A stretch of 64,000 nt of DNA, from the NCBI GenBank assembly GCA_037957365.1, contig JARHVA010002126.1:1084501-1148500 (forward strand), in the 5' to 3' direction. Shown here piece by piece: positions 10,862-23,301 of this stretch. The translations under genes and the position numbers were made by a program. The DNA is from Torreya grandis. Taxonomy: Eukaryota > Streptophyta > Pinopsida > Cupressales > Taxaceae. Numbering within the stretch: position 1 is the first letter of the stretch; each line of letters begins with the position of its first letter. The notes beneath the pieces were generated by a model. The model was not told the DNA's origin. It saw only the letters and a list, made by a program, of their open reading frames with translations, and ran no database searches.

Positions 10862-11695
10862 CGCTCAATTTCTATTGAGGTCAGCTCAGCTATCTCCATT
10901 CTTATTTTCATCCCTCTCATCACTTTGTGCATTCTCATATGCTTGGTTTTATATGGATTTCTAAGCCATTACACCATCACATGTATGTTTTCCCCTGCTC
11001 ACTTTAATCTATCTTTTTAGTTATATCCTTGAGCTATTTTGCTTCCCAATTACCCATGTTAGGGGACAACATCTGAACAATGTCTGAATAAAATAATATC
11101 TATAGGGGAAAATCATTATTTATTCTTTATCAATGATCAAAATTCACCCTATTGGGGCAAAACTATTTTATCATGATCAAATCTACTCTACTGGAGTACT
11201 TCTTATTATATTCTCTTTAGAGACCCTATTCTAGTGGTGTTTCCCTTCCTGAAGCAAAACGTTCTCTCTTTTCCTCTAATTCTAAGATATCCACATTAAA
11301 GCCCATGATGGAAAATTTTTAGTGTACAACTTGTCTCAGGATTGATCAATGTCATAAGCATGTAGTTTGTACTCTCAAATTGGGTACATTTTACAGTGTG
11401 TCCCTTACATTTATTGATTGAATCTTTCCCATTCCCCCTATCTTTAGGGCCTAATATACCTCTAATTATATTTTCATCATTGATGATAATCAAGTTTGAA
11501 ATCATTAACTCATCTAGATGTGATCTATTCCATGGGTTAATCTCTCACTTTCTCTCTCTTTTTGAGAGTCCATCCTTTTCTTTCATCCTAGTATGTCCTT
11601 TCAAGGGGGCATCATGGGTTTGTTCTAATTTCTTCTTGACAAATCTTTTCTTTGAAAAGATGTTGCTTCACCTAAATTTATCACTACACCTTCTC

Positions 11696-11709
11696 AAATA
11701 GGGCCAAAA
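11696..11709 (+). other. Polypurine-like tract before the 3' LTR of element A
   Basis: AAATAGGGCCAAAA sits directly before the LTR TG. It would prime plus-strand synthesis. The equivalent place in element E (minus strand) reads CAAAAAGGTGAAAA followed by TGTAGACACC. It is not purely purine, so the assignment rests on position. Confidence 0.45.
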
Positions 11710-12907
11710 TGTAGACATCAAATTCCTAACACCATTTGTTTTGAAATTATCAATCATACTTGAATTGCACTCAAATGTACATTTTAGGTCAAAATTTATA
11801 AAATATCGTAAATAGTTCAAACTTGTCATTTAAAAGTTCCAGTTTAGGTAAAAGTATCCTTAAATAGGGTAATGTATTTTATGAGCCAACTAACTTTGAT
11901 TAGATCATTTCAAGTCAAAATAACTATTTCATCATTTAGTGCTCTAGATCACTCTTTTCTTCTAATTCATTGGTACACATCACGTACCTTTATTATTTGG
12001 TGTTGGCAACATCCTAAATGGGAATACGGTTCCAATCCATCTAATGTCACCTTATAATTATTTCAAATTATAACTCAGTAATATGACTTTCTAACCATTT
12101 TGATTAATTGAGGGCCAATTTTCAAATAAATTTATAAATGTTGATTAACCTTGTTTAAGGCTAATTAATCTAAATCAAGAGCTTAAATGGATTTTCCATG
12201 AGACTTGTTTAATATTTATTTTTAAAAATTTATTCTTATTATTTGCATCACCTAGTGACATCATCTATGATGTGTCATCCATCAAGCCATAAGTGCATAA
12301 AATATCAGGATTATGGGTCACCCATGCCTAATTAATGCCTCCCATACCTCTTCAATGCTTATTTATCTTAAGAATAATTATGGATTTAAATCCAAAGATT
12401 ACGATTATCCATGTCCATACATCTCAATCTCGAGATGGATGATCATGGTTGATCTTGACCAATCTCAAAAATCTATAAATAAAGAGGCCATATACATCAT
12501 TTCTAAGCTATTTTTGGTGCAAGGTTATTATGCTCAAATATATTTAAAGCTTGAATATTGTAAAGTAATAATGCTAAATTATTTCCACCAAGCTTCATTG
12601 GTAGGCTAGTTCAGTGGTTTATAATCAAGAGCCTAGGTTTTATTGAGTGTTCTTGAGGCATTGGAGGAGCTTACCACCATTGTTGACAAAGACAAGGATG
12701 CCTGATCAAGGGAGAATATGTTTTTGAGCCACATGGGTATGGTGAATCCATTTGGGAAGGTAATATGGTGTTTCTTTATTTCATTTATTTCTTTATATCC
12801 TTTATAATTCCCATAGGAATAGATAGGCTTGGTTAGTTAGTTATTTATGCATGTTTCATTATTTATGGACTAATGCTTGACTATCTTTCTTTGTAATACT
12901 CTCTACA
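11710..12907 (+). repeat. 3' LTR of element A
   Basis: Starts TGTAGACATC and ends TACTCTCTACA, giving a TGTAGA/TCTACA terminal inverted pair. The start resembles the element E LTR (TGTAGACACC on its own strand). A strong TATA box (CTATAAATAAAG) lies at 12473, also like the E LTR. The 5' partner is outside the window, so the end point is inferred only from the terminal pair. Confidence 0.6.
12473..12484 (+). promoter_or_regulatory. TATA box of the element A LTR
   Basis: CTATAAATAAAG is a close match to a plant TATA box, about 760 bp into the LTR, where a U3 promoter is expected. The same CTATAAATAAA string occurs on the sense strand of the element E LTRs. Confidence 0.55.
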
Positions 12908-13886
12908 ATAGGGAGGGTTCCAAAGCCTCCAGTCAAGCAAAATAACATAATAGCCTTAAGGGAGCCCTATGTTAGATATTTCACTAGACTAATAATAAGT
13001 AAAGTAAATCTAATCTAGTGCTCACCAAAGCTTGTGGCACAAAGTGGGAGTTAGAAATAATAAAAGTAAAAATGCATAGAAGACGTATATTAATGTCAAT
13101 GTATATAGAATCCTAATGTATGGAAGAGAAGTAAAAATTCATATCTATCTACTCTTACAAAGGAGGAATAAATTTAGGAATACCTACCTTTGAATATGAA
13201 CTCATTGAGCCTTAATATCTACCTTGGCCAAGGTGCTTCACAATAGGTTTTTTTGGTATGTAAGGATGATAGAGACAAATCAAATTTAGGCTACACAGCC
13301 TATCAATACATCCAAAAGACTTATCCATAAGACAAGATCTGTATCTCCAAGGAAAATATAAAACCCTAATATTGCTCCTCAAGTATAATGGTCAATAATT
13401 AGATGTGCAATATATCTTACTTATTCTCTTCTATCAATAATGGTGAAATGAATTTATGTATTTAAGCAGAATTGACCCTAAACCCTTCTAAAACTCTTAG
13501 CTAATAGGGTCGACCTAGTTGACCTAGAATAATTTTAAATAATTATTTACTAGGTAATGAGCTAGGTCAGCTAAGAGCCAAACTAGTTCCTAATCAAAAA
13601 TCACCCAAAAATATACATCATCAACCCAATTGACCTAGTATATTCGATTGACAAAAGGGGATTAAGGTGAAGAAAAGGAGGATAAAAATGTGTGAAATGA
13701 ATAGAAAGGGTACAATAGGGAATTAAAATATTAGCTATAAAGTTTTTAGGAGACAAATATGTAGATAACAAGTGGCAAAAGGGACAAAGATTCTATAAAA
13801 CACTAATGGTTTGCCCACCCCTTTCCTAATGCACCCCTTAAGGCATGCACTTAGAGAGATTCAGACTCAACATGTTATTACAAGAT
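12908..13886. other. Unassigned stretch between elements A and B
   Basis: About 1 kb of AT-rich sequence with no coding frame I can recognise on either strand and no clear repeat. It is the left flank into which element B inserted; its continuation on the other side starts at 39737. Confidence 0.5.
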
Positions 13887-13891
13887 ATAAA
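13887..13891. other. Target site duplication of element B, left copy (ATAAA)
   Basis: ATAAA directly precedes the TG of the 5' LTR and is repeated exactly after the CA of the 3' LTR at 39732-39736. Confidence 0.85.
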
Positions 13892-16641
13892 TGTTGGAGA
13901 GTTTTGTGATGTCATCAATATGTACTTGTGACTGGATGAAGTGTTTTGATAGCTTAAGTAATAATGATAAAGTGTGTAATGTCCTTGTCCTAGTGTGCTT
14001 GAAGTTAGCTCGGTTGATCTTCTATTTTGGAATGATTGGAGATGTTTAGATATGAGTATGGTGATTGGATAATGTGAAAGAGGTCCCTAAGATGTTATAT
14101 ATTATTTGAAAGATTATGTGTATAAGTGGAATTCATCTATTTTATCATAATTTTCATCTAGACACTTTGGATCCAGTGGTCGAAAATCTAAGTGGCAGTT
14201 TGGTGACATCACCATTGCCACATGGGAATGAGTCAAAGGGAGTTGGCCATATGGTTGTGATCACATTAGTCTCTAGTTGTTATGAGCCATATCTCAAGTC
14301 ATGTACTAAATTATGGTCAAATATATGAGGGTGTAAATTTGGTTTCTTAGTTAGGATTTAGTATTTTTCCCACAGCCAAATTTGCATGTGGCCAGAAAGA
14401 GCTGAGTGAGCATTTTGATGGTGTTATGTCTTACACATGTGAAGGTGTAAAGAGAAAATAATCATATGGGTTTGTTTACTTTTTAGCATAGTTTATTTTT
14501 TATAAATTCCAAATCATGTATTGAAGCATGAAAAAAGTTATGAAGTAGAAAAGCTGGTCTCCCAGATAAAATCTAGACATAGTTGGCTATGTGAAAGAAG
14601 ATATTGACAAGGCATTTTAATGGAATTATATCTCACATGTGTGAATGTTTTAGGATATTTTTGTTATATATTTGGACTCTCCTATGTGAGGATATCATTT
14701 ATTCCAAATTTTATTTCATGCATTGAAGCACAAAAGAAGTTATTAAGGTTCAAAAATGGCTACTCAAGCATATTGAAAGGGTCCCCATAGTCAATTTTTG
14801 AAAGAGTTAAAGATAAAACAAGATCAATAGTGCACATTAATCCAAGAAGTTAGGAAACAATAAGATGAGGATAGGTGTATATTTTTAATGACTAATCAAA
14901 GGTAAAAGATAAGGATCCAATGATGAGTAGGTGTTCATACAAATTGATCGAATGGTAAGCATTGATCGTTAAAGACCTGGTTGATCCATAGAGATAAATA
15001 CATCATGTGTATTCAAAATTATAAGATTGAATGAGATGAGGTCAACATGATTGAGGTTTAAAATTTTATTGTTAGTGCCTATGCATTAAATATTATAAGG
15101 GATCAATGCTATGTATTTGATTTGAGTTGAGAGGACATGAGATGCAAGCATTATGTTTGAGGTTTAACTATGATCGTTACCATTTGAATATTTGAATTTA
15201 CTAAGAGAAAAACAAGTTTCTAGGTTTTTTTATATATCTTTTTATATAAGATAAATTTGTTAATGTAGTTAAAATAAAATATGTAAAGGACTACAAGGCA
15301 CATCTGGCAATATGGATTTGAAGATTTGGAAGTGTGTATAGTAAAATATATCAATGTTCTAAGTTGACTGTGTGTTCATACTTATTCTACAAGTGACCTG
15401 AGAAGGAAATTTAAGCTCATGTTGATGTTATTTATAAGTCTCTTAATGAATTGGATATTAGGGAGCATTTTATAATCCATGAAGATACTCTATGTGGATT
15501 TTGGAAGTGTGATCAATCTATCTTGAGTATGAACAATGCTTAAGAAGTTGACTATATGTTCAATAATTGTTTTCTTGTATATAAGGTCTATGTTTGAGTT
15601 GTTTGAGCATATGAAAAGGTGATCTAAGATGACTATGATCATTTTAGTATGTCCTATGGGACATAAGGAGTGGACCTATGTATCTATAAATGGTCTTGTG
15701 TTTTTAATTTGCTCAGAGATATATCGAAAAAGGTGAATGGGTTTCCATAGGACCTAAAAGTGACTTAGGCATATTTTGAAAGGGATTGTGCTTAAGTGTG
15801 ACCCATATGAGATGCCTTAGGGGTTAAATCATGTTTTTATGGCTAACAAGGAAATATTATGATCTTGTTAAGACATGATTGCTTTATATATAGTGAAACC
15901 AAATGTGTTGGTTTCTAGACTTTGTAAGGAAGAATTGTGAGAGTTAGGAAGTGAAGGATAGGTAGTGTCCATATTATTTGGTTTATTGAGAATAATAGTT
16001 TTTTGACTATGTGTATGTTCTATAAGTCATGTTCTTAATTTTAGGATAGTGATCTTATAATTTATGGATATGAAAATAGGTTTGAGTGAAAAAGGAGAGA
16101 GATTATGACATGCCTATGTGAGAGGCATGTATGCATTAGAGAGAGTTTGTGTAGTTGTCAGATAATCTAGAGGTATATTATCAAGTGTTGGAGACATTAG
16201 TTCTAAGGTGGAAGTTTTAATCTCAAGGATGGTCTAAATGACTTGATCTTCCTTAGGGTAAGTTTCTCCTTATGAAATAGGGTTTCACTAAAAACCTTTG
16301 ATCAGAAGCACTTGATTAAGGTTGTAGGTCAGAAGTACTTGACTGAAGGTTATTGATCAGAAGGATTTGATCAATCTCTTATTTGTGATAATATTATATG
16401 ATAGTATTCCTTGTGTTTTTAGGCTTAAGAGTGGGTTTTATTCCCCAAGATGGTTTACTATGTAGATATTATATTGTGTATGTGATATTGCATTATGTTC
16501 ATTGTTCACTACTATGAATGATCTGTATGCTTCATGAATGATTATATTGAATGCCTAAGTATTTTCAAGAGTTTTTAAATTGAATTAGATTATTTTCCAC
16601 AACTGATTCACCTTCTATATTCATGGATTTTACCTTTAAAA
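13892..16641 (+). repeat. 5' LTR of element B
   Basis: Begins TGTTGGAGAG. The matching 3' LTR begins TGTTAGAGAG at 20685. Extended collinear similarity runs through both (for example GCTTAAGTAATAATGATAAA at 13955 and CCTAAGTAATAATGATAAAG at 20758). The end aligns with TACCTATAACA of the 3' LTR, here mutated to TACCTTTAAAA. A 71-bp sample shows 7 differences. Confidence 0.88.
15884..15892 (+). promoter_or_regulatory. TATA box of element B 5' LTR
   Basis: TTATATATAG followed by TGAAACC. The same block is kept in the 3' LTR at 22688 (CTATATATAGTGAAACC), about 2 kb into each LTR. Conservation between the two LTRs and the sequence suit a U3 promoter. Confidence 0.5.
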
Positions 16642-16643
16642 AT

Positions 16644-16655
16644 TGGTATTATATC
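16644..16655 (+). other. Primer binding site of element B
   Basis: TGGTATTATATC lies 2 bases after the LTR end. The usual plant copia primer site, complementary to initiator Met tRNA, is TGGTATCAGAGC; the differences include C-to-T and G-to-A changes, in keeping with decay seen elsewhere. Confidence 0.7.
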
Positions 16656-16703
16656 AAGGTCCTTTGGTAAAATCTTGACAGCTTAAAGGTGATCCAAGGT
16701 ACA

Positions 16704-17340
16704 ATGGATAGTCAAAATATGCAAGTTAGTTTATCTAATAAGTAATCACTAATTATAAATGGATTCAATTATGATTTTTGGAATGCTAGGATGAAGACAA
16801 ACATTATATACCTAGGGTTTAATGTATGTCAATCTATTTTGGATGGTTATGTTGCTCCTACTATTCCCTCATCTAGTGTTGCAGACAAGAAACTATTTGA
16901 GAACAACTCTAAGGTAATGAATGCCATCACTTATGGTCTTACATAAATTGATTTCATAAAATTAATTCATTGCACATCTACCATAGAAATATGGGATAAA
17001 TTGGAGACTATTTTTGAGGGAGATTAAAAGGTTAATCTTGCTAACTTGTAGACTCACAGAAGGTAATTTGAAATTATCAATATGAATGAAGAAGATACTG
17101 TGGCATCTTTTATATAGATAATTGATTAGATTTTGAATATCATCAAAGGTCTTGGAGAGAATCTTGAAAAAACATTGTTGTTTAAAAGGTATTAAGGTCT
17201 ATATCACCAAAGTTTGATCCAAAAGTATCTATTATAAAAGAGAGTCATGACCTTACTTATTTGAAGATGGATCAATTCTATGGAACTCTTACTGCCTATG
17301 AGATGAGGAAGAATGATGATATACCACCAAAGTAAGAAGC
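16704..17340 (+). pseudogene. gag (UBN2 type) of element B, N-terminal part
   Basis: Capsid-forming gag of a copia-type element. The ATG at 16704 opens MDSQNMQVSLSNK, then FNYDFWNARMKTNIIYLGF at about 16763-16820, the classical copia gag start (Y-x-x-W-x-x-x-M). Next come WDKLETIFEGD at about 16990-17025 and a block equivalent to L-x-T-x-R-x-Q-F-E at about 17050. Stops at about 16740, 16946, 17026 and 17050 mostly replace Gln or similar codons. A frame break follows before the zinc knuckle part. Confidence 0.8.
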
Positions 17341-17356
17341 AGATTTCAAGACTAAA

Positions 17357-17605
17357 ATGAAGAAAAAGAAGAAGTTCCAAGGTAAGAAAATTGAGGAGGA
17401 TGAAATTACTAATATAGATGAGAATGAACTAATTGCTTTCATTTCAAGGAAATTGATAATAAGTTCAGGCAATTATAAAGGTAAACTATCCATCAAATGC
17501 TTCAATTGTGGTGAGATAGGACATTTTACTAATAACTTCCCTCATAAGTATAATAAGGATGATGATGAAGAACATGATCAAAGTCATGATGATGTCAAGA
17601 GATAA
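17357..17605 (+). pseudogene. gag zinc knuckle 1 of element B
   Basis: A basic stretch (MKKKKKFQGKK) leads to a CCHC-type knuckle at 17498-17539: CFNCGEIGHFTNNF. The spacing is C-x2-C-x4-H-x4, but the last Cys has become Phe, so zinc binding would be impaired. An acidic tail (DDDEEHDQSHDD) follows. In copia gag this knuckle binds the RNA genome. The frame ends at 17603-17605. Confidence 0.75.
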
Positions 17606-18535
17606 TTCATGTTTGATAAAAGCAAGAATGGATTTAGAAGGTTTGGTAACAAGAAGAAGTACTTCAAGGACAAAAAGAGTCTCTACACTAAAGAATATTG
17701 CAACTCATCAGATGAGAGTGAAGACATTAACTGAGAATATGATCATAAAGATGACATTTCTTCTAAATATGAAGCTCTATTCATGGATGAAGAAGGAAGT
17801 TTCTCACATTAGAAGGTGTCTACTTGGAGTGATTTATATGATGATGAAGATGAGGTTGACTATGAGACTACATTGACTAATGCTCATGAAGAACTGAAGA
17901 TTGAGAAGAAGATTAATAAGAAGATGAAATATAAAATCTAGGAATTTGTGGAGAAATTTAGTGTGTTTGAGTCAAGAATGGATGAAGATGCCAAGGAACA
18001 TGAATATATGGTCAAACATCTCAGTTGTCAATTTGAAATCCTATCTACAAGCTTAAAATATAAAGAAGATGAATGTGCAAGGTATGTAATTGAAAATGAG
18101 TCATTAAAATCTATGTTAGAGAAGGTATCTAATAAGGTTATTCCATATTTGAGTTTTGAAAAGAGCTCAAGTGATCTAGACAACATTCTGAATGATCAAA
18201 AACATGCAAGTGATAAGACTAGTCTTGGATACAAAGAGGAACTAGAGACTATACCTCAATACAAAATGAAGACTAATGTGAACAAGGACAATCAACCTTT
18301 GAAGACAAATCATCAGAAAAGGAATGAAGGTGCTGGTAAAATGAATACAAAATAGATCAACGAACCAAATGCAATGAGGTATGTAAATTTCAACGGTTAC
18401 TATTGTACTTATAATCAGTTTAGGCATACAGCTAGAGAATGTAGAAGACTTGTTAAGAATGAATTTGGTTAGAACTATGATGAGGGTTATCAATCAAAAG
18501 GTGTCAGCATTGTTTAGTGTCCCAAATATCATGAT
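17606..18535 (+). pseudogene. gag extension of element B: charged, coiled-coil-like
   Basis: A Lys/Glu/Asp-rich segment with heptad-like character, best read at 17948-18355 (135 codons: MEKFSVFESRMDEDAKEHEY...). Overlapping frames at 17559-17876 come from a shift. This agrees with the acidic coiled-coil tail seen after the first knuckle in some plant copia gags of the UBN2 type. No enzyme domain is seen. A stop at 18353 and more after it break the frame. Confidence 0.55.
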
Positions 18536-18823
18536 GTGGGAAAATTTACAAAATGTTATCCATTTAAGGTAACACAAGTTGAGTTTCCTTCAAGAAATGT
18601 TGAATGTTATAGTTGTTATGAAATAGGACACATTGTAAGATATTATCCGAATATGGTAAGGAAAAAATATCTTCTTAACAAAATTATGGTATACTTCAAT
18701 TGTGAACATAGAGGTCACATTGGTAGGTTTTACAAGCAAAGGCCTACTAGTCGAAATAGGTTCAATCAGGCTCCTAGAGTACAAGGAAGAAGACATGTTA
18801 ATACATGGAAACAAAGGTGTTAA
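18536..18823 (+). pseudogene. gag zinc knuckles 2 and 3 of element B
   Basis: Two further knuckle-like blocks: CYSCYEIGHIVRYY from 18605 (final Cys is Tyr) and YFNCEHRGHIGRFY at about 18691-18732 (first and last Cys are Tyr). A basic tail with Arg-rich residues (RPTSRNRFNQAPRVQGRRH) ends at the stop 18821-18823. With the knuckle at 17498 this makes three in one gag, none with all four ligands. TGT to TAT (G to A) explains the Tyr changes. Confidence 0.7.
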
Positions 18824-19251
18824 ATATGAGTCATGATGAGACTATAGGTCAAAGTAATCTATTTTATTTGGTGGAGAATGCATCTAAAGATGAAGAGTCC
18901 TAAGAGGTCTCATTGTCTGTTCATGTTGAGAATGAAGAGACTAAGCTCAAGAAGAAGACCAAGGTGCTAGTTAAAGCTAGTTCTAAGGTATGTATGGATC
19001 CAAGTGAGCATCCTACTATTATTGAATAATTTACTAGTGATGAGGTTCCAAGCTGAAAGGGAGATTCTTTAGATGAAAAGGTATTTCATGAATCTATTTT
19101 GTCTCCATGTATTGATAATCCAATCATAGAAGAAAAGGAGAATATTGTAGTAGTTGAGGAAGTTGTTTCTCTAAGGCTAAAGAAGAAGAGGAAGAAGAAC
19201 TATAAGTATAATTTGAGCAAGGAGGAGGAGGAATATGAGGAGTTTTTTTAA
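18824..19251 (+). pseudogene. Second charged reading frame of element B, unknown function
   Basis: After the gag stop, an ATG at 18826 opens a frame of about 140 codons, MSHDETIGQSNLFYLVENAS, rich in Glu, Lys and Ser, ending in a basic run (LRLKKKRKKNYKYNL) and an acidic run (SKEEEEYEEFF) at the stop near 19250. Three internal stops interrupt it. It has none of the copia protease, integrase or RT motifs and I do not recognise it. It could be the remaining gag tail or a separate protein. Confidence 0.45.
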
Positions 19252-20614
19252 TTTTATAGAATTAAGGTATCAAGGGTGTCTCTATCTATGATTTTTAAGA
19301 GACTCCTTTTAAAATGGAGAAGCAAGTGTTGCTGTGGTGTTTTCTAGTTGCAATAATATATAGGGTCAGATTAAAGGTTCCAATATGGAAAAGGAAGATT
19401 TGTGATTTTTCAATGTGAATTTTTTTCATAAAAAGGTCTATTGACCTTATTATAGCATGATATAGGTGGTTTTGTGATCTAAAGTTATGTTGAAGTCAAA
19501 TTGAATATTTTTGTTTGCTCTCGGATTTCCTAGTTTGTGTTTATGAGTATGTAGGTCATCAAATGGGATATAAGAAGTCAAGGTTCCCAATTATTTGGAA
19601 TTTAAAATATTGGTCTAGATTTGTGTAATGGTTGCCTCCAGTTGTACAAGAATTTTCAAAGGTGGATGTTGACTGAAAGGTACTATGTTGACTTTGTTTG
19701 TTTTGAGATCCTAGAATTTTGGGCTATACTAGAAAAGTGGTATGCATTATGATTTGAGATATAAGCCTTATTAATATTTTTAATGGGAAAAATTGGTTGT
19801 TAAATCAAGCTTCAAATTTTTTTTAAGGTTTGTGGTTCTCAAGTTATTCAAGTCTTTATCAAGTTGGAGGCCTAATTGGGTAATATATTTGTGAAGGAAG
19901 TATGTTATAGAGGATGAGCTAGTTATTGAAAATTGGTGTGTTCAAGGGGGAATATGAGAGTGATCTATATATGAAGTTTAAGGTCATAAATATGTATCTT
20001 CTAAAAGGTGTGATCTCTAAAAGTTTTAGGTAGGGCTATAAGGAGGTTAGACAGGCCTAGTAAGAAGAAGAGTGCTCTTGTTCAGTTTCTCCAAAAGAGC
20101 AAAGCATGAATATTTAAAGGTGAGTTATCAAGTTAGATTAGAACATGTTTCCTAATTAATGATTGTTATGATTCTCAAGGTAATGGGGAGTTTGTATGAA
20201 CATGTCAGTGGTCATGGAAGTGTCTTAAGGGAAAAGACTAGTAAGCCTACATGGTGGTTCCTAATGGTGAGTGGAGATCTGAAGATTATCAAGTGATGAA
20301 ATTGTTTATATTTCTTAGGGGAAGCCCCTCTCAAATATTTATTAGTGATTTCCATTATATTCTAATTGTTTTTGTGTGTTATATCTTTATTAGTTGTGTT
20401 GGTGAAGAAGAGTGTGGGCATGGAGCAAAAAGGTTGTTGTCAAGATAAGAAGATATTGGATCAATATGATGAGTTTTTATAATATTTATAATATGGTATT
20501 TTCCTTTTTGATAATATTTTCATGTCCTCAGGATCAGTAGGTGCCCACTTTATTATTATGTCAAAGGGGCAAAAAGTTCCTATTGTGGGAGTGTTTGAAG
20601 AGAGAGAAGGTGAG

Positions 20615-20655
<41 letters not shown>

Positions 20656-20670
20656 TTGTTGACATAAATG
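19252..20670 (+). other. Non-coding internal tail of element B
   Basis: 1.4 kb with no coding frame of note on the plus strand and no pol motifs. It ends with a 34-bp (TA)n run at about 20618-20650, just before the polypurine tract. The 65-codon frame at 20251-20448 is hydrophobic and has no support. Confidence 0.55.
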
Positions 20671-20684
20671 ACAAAGGGGGATAT
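20671..20684 (+). other. Polypurine tract of element B
   Basis: ACAAAGGGGGATAT immediately before TGTTAGAG. AAAGGGGGA before TGTT is the standard copia plus-strand primer and fixes the LTR start. Confidence 0.85.
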
Positions 20685-22687
20685 TGTTAGAGAGATGTTA
20701 GTGATGTCATGGTGATGTCATTAAGGTATATTTTTGAGTGGGTGAAGTGCTTTAATAGCCTAAGTAATAATGATAAAGTGTGAAATGTGCTTGTCTTAGT
20801 GTGCTTGAAGTTGGCTTGGTTGATATTCAGTTTTGGATTGATTAGAGATGTTAAATTATGATTATGGTGATTGGAGAATGTAAAATAGGTCCCTAAGATG
20901 TTATATATGCTTTGATATATTGTGTGTATAAGTGGAATTCATCAGGTTGATCATATTTTTCATCTAGACAATTTGGGTCTAGTGGTAGAAAATCTGAGTA
21001 GGCAATTTGATGACATCACCATTTCCACATGGGAATGAGTCAAGGGGAGTTGGTCATATGGTTTTGATCACATTAGTCTCTATTTTTTATGTGCCATATC
21101 TCATGTCATTAATTTAAGTTATGTCAAAGATATGAGTGTGCAAAGTTGGCTTCTCAGTTAGAATTCATTATTTTTCCCATACTTAGCGAAATTTGCATGT
21201 TGCTAGATAGAGTCGAGTGAGAATTTTGATGGTGTTATATCTTTCACATGTGAATATTTAAAGATAAATTGATGATATGGGTTTTTTTAGTTTTGATCAT
21301 AGTTTATTTTTTATAAATTATAGATCATGCACTGAAGCACAACAAAAGTTATGAAGTAGTAAAGTTGGTCACCCAAACAAAATCTAGACATAATTGGCTC
21401 TGTGATAGAAGATTTTGAGAAGGTATTTTAATGGTGTTATATCTCATACATGTGAAGGTCTCAAGAGATATTTTTTATATTGTTGGACTCTCCTATGTGA
21501 GGAGATAATCTTGTCCAAATTTGAGTTTATGCATTAAAGCACAAAAGAAGTTATTAAGGTTAAAAAATGGTTACTCAAACATATTGAAAGAGTCCCCATA
21601 GTCAATTTTTGAAAGAGTTAAAGCTTGCACAATTTTAAAAGTTCACATTGCTCCAAGAACTCAAGAATAAAAAATATTAGGATAGGTTCATGTTGTTTAA
21701 TGATTGAGTAAAGGTACATGATAAGGATATAACAACGAGTGAGTGTTCATACACACTTATCAAACGGTGAACGTTGATAGTTAAAGACCTAGTTGATTTG
21801 TAGAGATCAATGGAGAATGTAGAGTCAGATTTCACAAGATGAGGTTAACATGACTAAGGTTTAATGTCTAAGAATTGGTTCCTATGTGTTAAATATCAGA
21901 AGGGATCGATGGTGTGTATTCAATCTAAGCTAAGAAGACATGAGATGTGAGCATTGTGTTCGAGGTTTAACTATGACCATTGTCATTTGAATATTAAAAT
22001 TTTCTAAGGGAAAAACCATTATCTAGTTTTTGGGCCATATATTTTAATAGAATATGAATTTTCTCATGTATTAAAAATAAAATATGTATAAGACTCTAAG
22101 GTGCATCTGGTAATATAGATTTAAAGATCTAGAAGTGTGTATAGTCAAAGACATAAACATTCCAAGTTGTCTATGTGCTCATGCTTATTATGCAAGTGAC
22201 ACTAAAAATACATTTAAGCTCATGTTAATGTTGTTTTGATGTCTCTTGATGAATTGGATATTTGGGAGTGTTATAAAATCCATGAGGATGCTCTATGTGG
22301 ATTTTAGAGGTGTGATTAATCTATCTTGAGTATGAACAATGCTTAAGAAGTTGACTATATGTTTGATAATGGTGCTCCTATGTATAAGGTCTCTATTTCA
22401 ATTATTTTAGAATACACAAAGGTGAGATAAGATGACTATGATCATTTTAGAATGTCCTAGGGGACATAGGGAGTGAACCTATGTAATTGTAAATGGTTTT
22501 GTGTTCTTAATTTGCTTGGAGATGTATCAAAAAATGTGAATGGGTCTCCATAGGACCTAAAAGGGACTTAGGCCTATTTTAAAAGGGGATTTTTCTTAAG
22601 TGTGACCCATATGAGATGCCTTAAGGGTGAAGGCATGTTTTTGTGGCTGACAAGGAAATATTTTGATCTTGTTAATACATGATTGCT

Positions 22688-22696
22688 CTATATATA
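22688..22696 (+). promoter_or_regulatory. TATA box of element B 3' LTR
   Basis: CTATATATAG at the place equivalent to 15884 in the 5' LTR, with the same TGAAACCAAAT continuation. Confidence 0.5.
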
Positions 22697-23301
22697 GTGA
22701 AACCAAATATGTTGGTTCTAGACTTTGTAAGGAAGATTTATGAGAGTTGGGAAGTGAAGGATAGGTAGTGTCCCTATTGTTTGGTTTAATGAGAAGAATA
22801 ATTTTTTGACTATGTGTATGAACTATAGGTCATGTTCCTAATGTCAGGATAGTTCTCTTGTAATTTTTGTATATGTGAAGAGGTCTGAGTGTGTATAGGA
22901 GGATTGTTTGAGTGAAGGAGAGAGATTGTGGCATGCCTATGTGAGAGGCCTATAGGATTTAAAAAGAGAGTTTGTGTAGTTGTTAGATAATATAGAGTTA
23001 CATCATTAGGTGTTGAAGACATCATTTATAAGGTGGAAGTGTTCATCTCAAGGAATTTTTAAAGGACTTGATCTTCCTTAGGGGTAGTTGCTCCTTATGA
23101 AATAGGGTTTCACTAAAGAGCTTTGATCAGAAGGACTTGGTCAAGGTTGTAGCTTTGAAGGACTTGATCGAAGGTTCCTAATCAGAAGGACTTGATTAGT
23201 CTCTTATTTGTTTCCATCTTATACGATAGTAGTCCATGTGTTTTTAAGCTTAAGAGTGGGTTTTATTCCCTAAGAGGGTTTCCCAAGTAGATCTTGTATT
23301 G

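Larger units (their letters stand above)
8839..11695 (+). other. 3' UTR of element A
   Basis: Long non-coding tail between integrase and the 3' LTR, typical of Tat-lineage elements. It holds a G-rich string (ACTTGGGGGCAA) at 8867-8883, two copies of a GAACTAC...GTAGGTAG motif, a tandem duplication near 10.1-10.3 kb, T-rich tracts at 9940-10440 and a TCAAGGGGGCATCAT motif at 11601. Short frames here have no coding character. Confidence 0.6.
1..12907 (+). mobile_element. Element A: decayed Tat/Ogre-type Ty3/gypsy retrotransposon, 5' LTR outside window
   Basis: Domains run in the order gag, protease, RT, RNase H, a second (archaeal-type) RNase H and integrase, then a long 3' UTR and an LTR. A second RNase H between RNase H and integrase is the hallmark of the plant Tat lineage. 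All coding parts carry many in-frame stops and several frameshifts, so the copy is dead. The 5' LTR and target duplication are not in the window. The right boundary (12907) rests on a terminal TGTAGA/TCTACA inverted pair and is less certain than the LTR start at 11710. Confidence 0.8.

Noticed and set aside
20618..20650. TA repeats as an origin or CRISPR-like array
   Set aside because: Plain (TA)n microsatellite; similar runs occur at 23885, 35130, 54300, 54557 and 55005.
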